Assembly (NCBI GenBank): GCA_963665735.1
Contig: OY762444.1
Location: forward strand, 2,542,001 to 2,606,000
DNA: 64,000 bases
Direction: 5' to 3'
Origin: CATOSK01 sp963665735
Lineage (GTDB): Bacteria > Chloroflexota > Dehalococcoidia > Lucifugimonadales > UBA3495
Positions 35,263 through 45,100 of the stretch are shown piece after piece. The notes under the pieces were generated by a model. It saw only the letters and a program-made list of their open reading frames with translations. It was not told the origin of the DNA and did not search any database. The position numbers were made by a program, and so were the translations under genes. The stretch's first letter is position 1, and every line of letters begins with the position of its first letter.

Positions 35263-36064
35263 ATCAATCAGCGGTTTACCGCCCTGATTGTTGGGATTCC
35301 AGGGGCAGCGCCGCCGGCACAAAGCAGTCCCTGGATTCCAGGAGCTTTCGCCGCCCGGTCTCCATTTCCGCCGGGTTCGCACTATCCTTCCCTGTCATAG
35401 ACCTGGAAAGGTCAGCGCCCGCGGACGAGGCATTTTCAGGGGAGGCCTGGGATGGCCATATCGGCAGAACCGTAGGTTAGGTTGGGAATTCTCAGGGGTT
35501 CCATTGCGCTTCCTGGGCTGTTTGGCAATGCCGACAAAATTGCTATATATCGTTCCGGTAGCTGTGTTGGATGCAGGCCGGCGCGGTCTCTCCGGTGACG
35601 GCCACCACAGCCACACCCGGCGAAAGCCGTTGGGAGTCAACGCACCCTGCCGGGAGCGTCGGACGAATATAGTCATTGCCGGAGCGCGGGGCCAGCTTAA
35701 CCAACCGCCGTTATTCCCTATTGGCCTTCCAGAGCCAATGATTTCCATCACGCAGGACCGCCAATTCCTTCTCCACGCCCTCGCTCGTGGTCCCGTTGCA
35801 GGCGGTCATAGTCTTGGGCCTTCCAAGTCCGGTCATGCCGGGCGTTTCGGTTGGCCTCAGGATGCAAAGGGCGCATTTCCTCGGCTTAAATTCGCGAGCG
35901 GCCGAACACACTAACCTTTTGCCTTTCGTAGCCAGGGGCCGCGATCAGAATCCTTGCGGGACTGGAGCGATTACCCAGGGACCACGCCCCTCGGCTGTCG
36001 GCGCCCGGTTGTTGACCATGAAGCGGAGGTCGCGCTTGCCGAAAGGCCGCCCACGCTAACTGCT
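35263..36064. other. Intergenic, no supported gene
   Basis: About 800 bases with overlapping short frames on both strands but no recognisable protein. Possibly eroded coding sequence. Confidence 0.4.
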
Positions 36065-36720
36065 GGATGTGGTGAAGGTCACCTACTCGATTTCGTCGGA
36101 GCAGGCTCCGTCTCTGTACGCCTTGTAGGTGGTAGGTGTAGGTCGTGCTTGCGGTAAGGCTGCTGAGCGCGTGGGAGAAGTGGCTCTCGCCGGAGACGCA
36201 CGAACCCGCCGGAGTGGGCGCGGTCTTCTTCAGCCACCAGCTGCCGGTGTACCCGGAGAGCGTCACCGTCGCCGAGGTGTCGCCGATTGCGCTGGGCGCC
36301 AGCACCGGGTGGGCGTAGAGCTTGTCGTCGGTGATGTCCGCCACCCCCATGGTCGTACCGTCCGACCAGATGCCGTAAGGATTGTTGTTCCCTGCGCCGT
36401 TCAGGGTGTTGAAGTCCAGCGGGAACCTGCGGTTGCCCGGCCCCGGCGGAAGGGCGGAAACGTACGTGGGGGCCACGGGCGGCGCTTGGGGCCGGGCCCC
36501 GCCGCGTTCAGGGCGCGGATGCGGTAGCGGTACTGGTGATGGTAGGTCAGGCTGGTGAAGGTGTGGGACGTCGCTTCAACGCTGCTGCCGGGAATGGCGG
36601 CCCAGACGCTCCAGGTGGTGAAGGTGTCGCCGGTGGTATCGTTGTGGTTGACGCTGTACTGGTAGCCGGTGATGCTGTCACCGACATCGGGTTTTCCGCC
36701 GGAAGGAAAACTTGCGGACT
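36065..36720 (-). pseudogene. Fibronectin-III/beta-propeller-like surface protein fragment
   Basis: The pieces SITGYQYSVNHNDTTGD and YRYRIRALNAAGPGP are an FnIII domain. NNPYGIWSDGTTMGVADITDDKLYAH is the repeated motif found in large Chloroflexota surface proteins, followed by ASTTYTYHLQ and, in another frame, KAYRDGACSDEIE-TAG. No start, anchor or full domain remains. A leftover of a third giant surface gene. Confidence 0.65.
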
Positions 36721-36816
36721 CGCACAGGGCGGAGAAGTTCCCAAGGAGGTTGAGTTCGGCGAACTTGTCTGCATCGTGTCGGAGGAGGCCGGGAGATGTG
36801 GGCGTAGTCCCCTAAC

Positions 36817-37086
36817 TTACTCCTTGAACCTCCCCTTTCGATGGCGTCCAGCTACACGGACAACCCTACTCGCAGCACACTTGACTATGTCGCGGAAAAA
36901 CGGGTATAGGTACGCCAACTCCGGAACAGTGACGATGGTGCGGGCGAATACCTTGTAAGAAGAGTCCAAGACTGTGGAATCCGGTGGGAGGGTGTTCGAG
37001 GGTTCCGTGCCGTTAGACGACAAGACATCCAATCTGTCCCATGCCTTTAATGTGCGAACGCTTCGCAACACTATCAGGGAACCCAA
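36817..37086 (-). CDS. Hypothetical protein, weak support
   Basis: 89-codon frame with RSVRTLKAWDRLDVLSSNG, SSYKVFARTIVTVPELAYLYP. Coding-like sequence appears upstream in another frame (EIHTRELEGRLQAVVFVFL near 37120-37170), suggesting a broken larger gene. No family recognised. Confidence 0.3.
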   Translation of the reverse strand: MGSLIVLRSVRTLKAWDRLDVLSSNGTEPSNTLPPDSTVLDSSYKVFARTIVTVPELAYLYPFFRDIVKCAASRVVRVAGRHRKGRFKE

Positions 37087-37264
37087 ACCCGGGAGCGTCT
37101 TCCCCTCTCGGGGATAAGAAACACGAAAACGACCGCCTGGAGTCGGCCTTCAAGTTCGCGGGTATGGATCTCGTTGTTCCCATTGTCATCATGCCCATGT
37201 CTCAACTTTGAAAGACACTTAAACCCTATATTGAAGCTGCCTCGGAGCGTTTGGAGGAGAGTAA

Positions 37265-37567
37265 TTGGACCCGCTGGAAGTTTTGCTTGACGCTTTTGTG
37301 GATCGATTGAAAGAAGCAGGAGCGCTGTCTCGTGGTGACAGAGTGCAAGTGTAAAATTACGCAGATAAGGTTCACGCTCTCACTTCCGGGGAGTACGGTC
37401 ACTTTACTGCGGCGGCGACTGGCGAAAGTCTGGCTTTGACAGTAATAGCGCAGGTGGTCGATTATTCCACGGGAGAACTTGTGGTGGACGTTTTGGTGGG
37501 TGAGCCATTGGTTCCTGGTTACGCAGGAAAAAGACTACTGGAGTACGTCAGCGAAGTTGTTGACTGA
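37265..37567 (+). pseudogene. Hypothetical protein with an in-frame TAA
   Basis: TTG 37265 is preceded by an excellent ribosome site (GGAGGAGA, 4 bases away). DPLEVLLDAFVDRLKEAGAL leads to TAA at codon 30, after which the frame stays open for 70 codons (KVHALTSGEYGHFTAAATG, VVDVLVGEPLVPGYAGKRLL). The gene ends 6 bases before the next ATG. Function unknown. Confidence 0.4.
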
Positions 37568-37573
37568 GAACTG

Positions 37574-37798
37574 ATGCCAACGCTAGGAGACATACCCAAC
37601 GCGACCAAAAAGATGATTTGCGACGAATTACTGGTGCTAGCGATGGATGCTTGTCGTGGGAGGAATAGCAAAGCGGCAATGTCGTGGGAATCTGCGGAAA
37701 GAGAGGCTAAATCATCTATGATCCACCATGTCCTGGATTCGCATACTTCATGGGTGGTCAAGCTGCGTGCAGAGATAGTAAAGTCCGCGGGTCGGTAG
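37574..37798 (+). CDS. Small hypothetical protein, 74 aa
   Basis: ATG 37574, directly behind the previous gene, so probably co-transcribed. Helical, moderately basic (DELLVLAMDACRGRNSKAAM, EREAKSSMIHHVLDSH). No recognised family. Confidence 0.4.
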   Translation: MPTLGDIPNATKKMICDELLVLAMDACRGRNSKAAMSWESAEREAKSSMIHHVLDSHTSWVVKLRAEIVKSAGR

Positions 37799-38089
37799 CG
37801 GGATAGGGGGGCCTTTGGCACGGACGTATCTTTCTTGCTGTTTACTCCGGCACATTGATACTGCTGACCGAAATTCAGCCAGGCAAATGTCGCGGACTAC
37901 TATTGGCATCGTGAAAGGCGTTAAGATTCCTCAGACGATCGGGTAATATGAGAAGAAGGAAAATGGGCTTTCTTTGATATGCTATGTGAACCCTCGCGGT
38001 CATTGCCACCACACGCCCAACGTCAACACCCGCCTCTACATCCGTAACCGGATTGCCGTGTCCAACTCCCGTCGCGCCCCCTCCCTCCA
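37799..38089. other. Intergenic, no gene seen
   Basis: About 290 bases between the small plus-strand genes and the IS110 remnant. A 20-codon frame starting at 37889 (SRTTIGIVKGVKIPQTIG) is too short to judge. Confidence 0.4.
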
Positions 38090-38925
38090 GCGGACGTGAT
38101 CTTTTCTTCTCGATTCATCGGACAGCTTCGTCTCAGGCAACAACGTCAAGTAGAACTCCCTCAGCATCTCCACCTCCAAACTTCGTCCCCCCAGACTCGG
38201 CGCCTTCCCCGCCACCGGCCGCTGTCCTGGTTGAAGGGAGCCACCCCCACCGAGGACGCTATCTCCTTGGGACTCAGCTTTCCCAGTTCAGGGAGTTGGG
38301 CAATGAGGGTGGCGGACACTACCGGGCCGACCCCAGGGACGCTTTGCAGCAGTTGGGACTGCTGCCGCCAGGCGGGGTTGTCCTGGATGAGGGCGGCGAT
38401 GCTGGCGTCGGCCTCCTGGACCTGCTGGGTCAGCCAGTGGATGTGGGACTGGATGGACTCCCGGACCAAGGGAGAAGCGGTACGGGCCAGCCGGTTCTGC
38501 TGGATGGCCCGGGTTTCCACCAGGTTCTGGCGGTGGGCCGCCCGTTCCCGCAGCTCCCGCAGTTGGGCGTCGGGCCGGGGTCCGGGTTCCGGGGCCACGG
38601 CGGCGCTGTACTGGGCCAGCAGGCGGGCGTCCAGCCGGTCGGTCTTGGCCGGTTGGCCGATGGAAGGGGCGAAGTCCCGGGTCTGGCGGGGGTTGACCAA
38701 GGCCACCGGCAGACCGGCGGCGGTCAGGGGAACCTCCAACCCCCCGGTGGCTTCCACCACGATGACCTGGGGCGACTGCTGGGCCAGGGTGTCCGCCGGT
38801 TGGGGCAGACGGCAGTCCCGGTAGTCCACCTGCCAGGATTGCCGGGTCGGATGCAGCCACAGGTCCAGGGTGTCCTTGGAAACGTCAATGCCCACGGATA
38901 TGATATGCCGGTTCACGATGCCCAC
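38090..38925 (-). pseudogene. IS110-family transposase, C-terminally damaged
   Basis: ATG 38925 gives SVGIDVSKDTLDLWL (DEDD N-terminal domain), VVEATGGLE, ALVNPRQTRDFA, AKTDRLDARLLAQY. The C-terminal Transposase_20 part follows with SVPGVGPVVSATLIAQLPELG and GVAPFNQDSGRWRGRRRVWG. The usual final 60 residues are replaced by a shift near 38180 and only LREFYLTLLPETK remains. IS110 elements lack classical inverted repeats, so ends cannot be set. Inactive. Confidence 0.8.
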
Positions 38926-39183
38926 CTCCCGGTGGAATCAGGCATCTCCCTGGCCGGTCTCGCCTTGCCGATACGGGATCCTGGGGCCCCAACAACTGCC
39001 CAGGCTCCTGGGGAGGGAAAGACGCGGCGACCCAGCTACGCTACGGTGTTGATGCACCCAGGGGCAGGACGGTCTGCCGCGCCCCATCGCCTGTACCTGC
39101 CAATATCCAAGGAGCGGGTTTCCAACCCGCCCCTGCCAACATCAATGACCGCGCCGGGGCAGCCTTGTTGCCCGCCGTTGGCC

Positions 39184-42100
39184 CTAGTGCAGTTCGGCGG
39201 AGCGGTTGCTGGCCGGATTCACCTGGCCCAGGGAGCGGTCCAGCTCCGCCGGGCTTATTACGCCGGCCCGCCTCCGCAGCGCGTCCCGGATTATCTTCGC
39301 CAGGAACAGCAGCAGCAGGAGCAGCAGCAGTCCCAGAATCAAGGCCAGCAGAGGGAACCCGCCCTTCGTTACCTCAATCCCAAAGGTCTTTTCCACCGTC
39401 ACGGTTTCGCCGTCCGAAAGGGTCAGCTTCACCGGGTAGTCGCCAACCTCCGCCTCCGAGTCCACCGTTCCCCGCACCATCCCGTTGGCCCCGTTGTACG
39501 ACAGGCCCGCCGGCAAACCCTCCACCGTCAGCGTCATACCATCAGCTTCGTGTACCCGGATGGGGAAGGGCATGATGCTCTCTCCCTGCTGGTAGCGCTT
39601 GTTGCCGGGCGACACGATTTCCGGCCAGCCGATGGCGTCGCCAATCATAATCGTGAAGGTCTCCGACACCGTCGGGCCGTGGCCGTCGGTGGCCGCTATC
39701 TCCACCAGGTAGGCCCCAACCTTGGCCGTGGCCCCCACCGTTCCCTGCACCATCCCGTTGTTGAAGTACAGGCCCTCCGGCAGTTCCCGCAGCTGGGTCA
39801 TCACCTCGTCGCCGTCCGGGTCAATGACCACGATGAAGAAGGGCGTGATGGCCTCTCCCTGGGGGTAGCGCCGGTCGCCGGGGTGGACGATGTACGGCAG
39901 CCCGCCGGCCACGATGTCTGGCGCCGTCCCCCAAGGCGAGTCTCCCTCGTCCGGGCCGAGGACTCCCAGATTGAAGGGCGTGCTGGCTTCTTCCTGACCC
40001 ACCACGCCGCTCACGTTCTGGTCCGGCGAGTCGGCGGTGGTAGTAGTTATAGCCGCCGGCTTTATCACCGTGACGTTGAAGTTCTCCGTTACGTCCGGGT
40101 TCACCCCGTCGTTGGCCGTGATTGTAACCACGTAAACCCCGGCCACCGTCTGCGCGCCCACCGTGCCGGACACCTGGCCGCTGGCGTAGCCCAGGCTGGA
40201 CGGCAGCGAAGTCACCGTCACCGTCACCGGGTCGTTGTCCGGGTCCGTCACCACGATGTCAAATGCGGTGATGGTCTCCCCCTGGTCGTAGGTCTTGTTG
40301 CCGGGGTTGGTGATTGCCGGCGGGCCGTTGGAATCGCTGACCTCAATCCGGAAGGTGTCCGTCACCTTCGGCCCAACGCCGTCGCTGGCGGCGATGGTCA
40401 CCGTGTAATTCCCCGAGGTCTGGGCGGAGGTGGTTCCCGACACCGACGAGCCGTTGAAACTCAGCCCCGCCGGCAGGCCCGTCAGCGTCAGCGTCACCGT
40501 GTCCCCGATGTCCTCGTCGGTAGCTTCAATCGTGAAGGCCGTGATGGTTTCGTTCAGGCCGTACTTCTTGTTGCCGGGGTTGATGATTACCGGCAGTTCG
40601 TTCACGTTCAGGACGTTGATGGTCACCGCGATGGTGTCGTCAATCATCGAGTCGGCGTTGCCTTGCAGGTCTTTCCTGTCGCTGACCCCCACGGTTATGC
40701 TGTAGCTAATCCTGGTTTCGTAGTCCAGCAGGGTTCCCTGGCCCACCGACAACTGGCCGGTGGCGGCGTTGATGGCGAAACTGCCGGCGTCGGTTCCCCC
40801 CAGCAGGTAGGTCAGAGCGTCGCCGTCCGGGTCGGTAGCCGTCACCGCCGCGCCGATGTTGGTCGCCGCCGGCGAGTTTTCGTTGACGCTGCGGGCCGTC
40901 GAGTTCTGCGAGAAGGACGGGTTGTTGTTGCCCGCCGCTTGCGGGGTTGGCGTAGGCGTCGGGGTTGGTGTTGGAACCGGGGTAGGCGTCGGCGTCGGAA
41001 CCGGCGTCGGCTGCGGGCTGCTGGGCCCGGAACCCCCGCCGCCAGGGGTAGGCGTGGGCGTAGGAGTCGGGGTTGGCGTGGGCGTCGGCGCAGGCGTGGG
41101 CGTCGGTTGGATGACCACTGCCCCCGTGCGCAGCGTACCCACGTCCGACCAGTTGCTCTCGTCGTATCCCTCGGCGTTTCCGGCCAGCACCTTGACCTCG
41201 TAGGCCGTGCCCGGCGTCAGAGGCTTGCCAATAAAGTCGTCATTGGGATATTTAGTTATCGTTATCTCGTTCTTGTTGCCGACGGTGTTCGTCGTGGCAT
41301 ACTCGCCGTCCTTGCCTTCCGGCCACCACCGGACCCAATAGGTCTGGATAGCCGGCTTGCCGGTCATGTCCGGGGCGTCCCAAGTGGCGGTGAGGGACGT
41401 GCTGGTGGCCGTCTTCTCTGTCGGCGTTCCCGGCTTGCCCGGCGGCTCCTTCACGTCGGTGACGTTGATGGTGACGGCAATGGTGTCGTCCATCACCGTG
41501 TCGGAATTGCCCGATTCGTCGTTCCGGTCGCTGACCTCTACCGTTACGCTGTAGGAAGTCGTGCCGCTTTCGTAGTTCAGATTGATGTCCTTGGCCACGG
41601 TTATCTGCCCGGTGGCTTCGTCTATGCCGAACTTGTCGGCATCCGTACCCGACAGCGAATAGTACAGCGTCTCGTCCTCGGCGTCCGTGGCGGTTACCGC
41701 CGCGCCGACCTTGGTTGTCCCGTCATCGGTTGCGGTACCGATGTGCTCATTCACGCTGCGAGTGGCGGAGGCCGGGAACGCCGGCGTTTCGTCAATGTCG
41801 GTCACGTTAATCGTTACCGGCACGATGTAATCGCCCGGCGCGTTGGGGTCAACGGACTGGGCGTTAGCGTTGCCCTGGGACTTCGCCGCCGCCGTCACCG
41901 TCACGATGACGCTGTAGGAAGTCTTGGTTTCGTAGTCCAGGTTGGTTCCCGACTTGACCGTTATCTGCCCGGTGGAACTGTTGATGCTGAACTTGCCGGC
42001 GTCCGTGCCGCTCAGGGCATGGGTGTAGGTGTAGGTGGTATTGGTGGCCTTGGCCGTTACCGGCTTGCCTACGTTGGTTCCGGCGACGGAGTTTTCCGGC

Positions 42101-45100
42101 ACGGAGCGGGTTACGGCGTTGGCGTCGGTTATGGCCGTGCCGGAGCTAGACCAGGCCCCGTCGCCTTCATCGTTAACCGCCCGAACCTGCGCTTGATAGC
42201 TCTTGCCTTCGGTCAGGCCGGTCAGGGTGGTGGAAGTTCCCGTTCCCGTAAAGCTGTGGGAAGTCCAGGTGGAACCGCCGGAAAGCCGATACTGCACGTC
42301 GTAATCGGTAATGGGCGGCTTGCCCGTCATGTCCGGCGCCGTCCATGAAACGTCAATCTTGGTGGTCGGCGTGGTGGAATTGGCAACAACCTTTATCGTC
42401 GGCGCGGCTGGCGGTTCGGCAACGTCGGTTACGTTGATGGTGACGGTGATGGTGTCGTCAATTACCGTGTCCGCCGTCCCATCGGCGGCTTTCTTGTCGG
42501 TGACGTTCACCGTCACGCTGTAGGAAGTCTTGGCCTCATAGTCCGGGATGTTGCCCGTCTTGACCGTGATTTGCCCGGTGGATTCTCCGATGTTGAACTT
42601 GCTGGCATCGGTTCCCGTCAGCGAGTAATGCTTCGTGTCCCCCTCCGGGTCGGCTCCGGCCTCTACCGCCGCGCCGATGTTGGTTCCCGCCGCCGAGTTC
42701 TCTGCAATGTTGCGGGTATCGGTGGCAGCGCTGAACTGCGGCCCTTCATTAACGTCCGTTACGTTAATCGTTACCGGGATGATGTAATCCCCCGGCGCGT
42801 TGGGGTTCATGGTGAAGCTCTGGGAATTAGCCCCGGCCGAGGCCGCCGTCACCGTCACCGTTACCGCGTAGGAAGTCTTGGTTTCGTAGTCCAGGCTGGT
42901 TCCCGATTTCACGGTAATCTGCCCGGTGCTGCTGGCAATCTCAAATTTGCTGGCGTCCGTTCCGCTCAAGGCATGGGTCAAGGTGTAATTGTTGGTGTTG
43001 GCAGTGACCGTTACCGGCGCGCCCACATTAGCATTGGCCGCCGAGTTTTCGGCGATGCTGCGGGTTATGGCGTTGGCGCCGGCGGCCACCGTTATTCCGA
43101 CGCCCGTGGCAGACCAGGGGCTGTCGCCCTCATCGTTGGTTGCCAGCACCTGCACGTCGTAGCTCTTGCCCTTCGTCAAGCCCGTCAACGTCGTGCTGGT
43201 AGTGGTTCCGGTAAAGCTGGCGTCCGTCCAGGAACTATCCCCCGTCAGCCGATATTGCACGTCATAATCGGTAATGGCCGGCTTGCCCGTCATGTCCGGG
43301 GCCGTCCAACTAACGTCCAGCTTGGTTGTCGGCGTGGTGGTATTGGCCTCAACCGTCGGCTTGGCCGGCCTGGCCGGCGGTTCCAGCACGTCGGTTACGT
43401 TGATGGTTACGGCGATGGTGTCGTCGGCGGTGGTGTCCGCCGTGCCGCTGGCGTTCTTGCCGTCGGTTACGTTCACGGTAACGCTGTAGGAAGTCTTGGC
43501 CTCATAGTCAGGGATGTTGCCCGTCTTGACCGTTAGCTGCCCGGTGGTGCTGCCGATGTTGAACTTGCCGGCGTCCGTACCCGTCAACGAGTAAGTCAGG
43601 GTGTTGAAGTTGGTGTTGTTGGTGTCCGGGTCGGTGGCGGTAACTACCGCGCCGATAGCGGTATCCGCCGCCGAGTTTTCAGCGATGCTGCGGGTGGCGG
43701 TGTCATCGGCGAAGGCCGGCGGTTCATTAACGTCGGTGACGTTAATCGTTACCGGAACCTTGTAGTCGCCCGGCGCGTTGGGGTCTAGCGACTGCGAGTT
43801 GACCCCGGCGTTTTTGGCGGTGGCGGTCACCGTCACGATGACGGTGTAGGAAGTCTTGGTTTCGTAGTCCAGGCTGGTTCCCGACTTGACCGTTATTTGG
43901 CCCGTAGTGGAGCCAATCTCGAAACTGCTGGCGTCCGTGCCGCTCAGGGCATGGTTGTAGGTGTAGGTGGTGTTGGTGGATTTGGCCGTAACCGCCGCGC
44001 CGACGTTGGCTCCCGCCGCCGAGTTTTCGGCTACGCTGCGGGTTACGGCGCTGGCGTCGGTTATCGCCGTGCCGGAGTCAGACCAAGGCCCGTCGCCCTC
44101 GGCATTGCCGGCCCGAACCTGCACCTCGTAGGTCTTGCCCTTGGTCAAGCCGGTCAGGGTGGTGGACGTTCCGGTTCCCGTAAAGCTGGCGTCCGTCCAA
44201 GTGGAACCGCCGGAAAGCCGATACTGCACGTCGTAATCGCTGACCGCCGGCTTACCCGACATCTCCGTGGTTGTCGGGGCCGTCCAACTAACGTCCAGCT
44301 TGGTTGACGGCGTGGTGGAGTTGGCGGCAACCGTCGGCGCGCTCAGCTTGGGCGGCGGTTCGTTAACGTCGGTTACGTTAATCGTTACCGGGACGGTGTA
44401 ATCGCCGGGCGCGTTGGGGTCAACGGATTGGATGTTGGCGCCCTGCGTCTTGGCGGCGGCTGTCACCGTCACGGTTACGCTGTAGGAAGTCTTGGTTTCG
44501 TAGTCCAGGCTGGTTCCCGACTTGACCGTTGTTTGGCCCGTAGTGGAGCCAATCTCAAACTTGCTGGCGTCCGTGCCGCTCAGGGCGTGGGTGTAGGTGT
44601 AGGTGGTGTTGGTGGACTTGGCAGTCACCGCCGCGCCGACGTTGGTTCCGGCGGCGGAGTTCTCCGCCACGCTGCGGGTTACGGCGCTGGCGTCGGTTAT
44701 GGCGCTGCCCGAATCCGACCAGGCGCCGTCGCCCTCGTGGTTCCCCGCCCGCACCCGCACCTCATAGGTCTTGCCCGAAGTCAGACCGGTTATGGTCGCG
44801 CTGGTGGTCGTGCTGGTGTTGCTGGCGTTCCACTCCGTCCAGTCGGTTGCGCCGGCCAGGCGATACTGCACGTCGTAGTCGCTGACCGCCGGTTTGCCCG
44901 ACATCTGCGTGTTGGTCGGCGCCGTCCAACTAACGTCCAGCTTGGTTGTCGGCGTGGTGGAGTTGGCCGCTACAGTGGGCGCGGACAGCTTGGGCGGCGG
45001 TTCGTTAACGTCGGTTACGTTGATGGTTACGGTAATGGTGTCGTCCACCACGTCATCGGCGGTGTCGTCGCTGGCCTTCTTGTCCTTGACGCTCAGCGTC

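Noticed and set aside
38053..42348. Very long plus-strand frame (1431 codons) opposite the giant surface gene
   Set aside because: It is a shadow of the repetitive GC-rich minus-strand gene and starts inside the IS110 remnant. Its composition (Arg/Gly/Val/His) has no protein-like domains.
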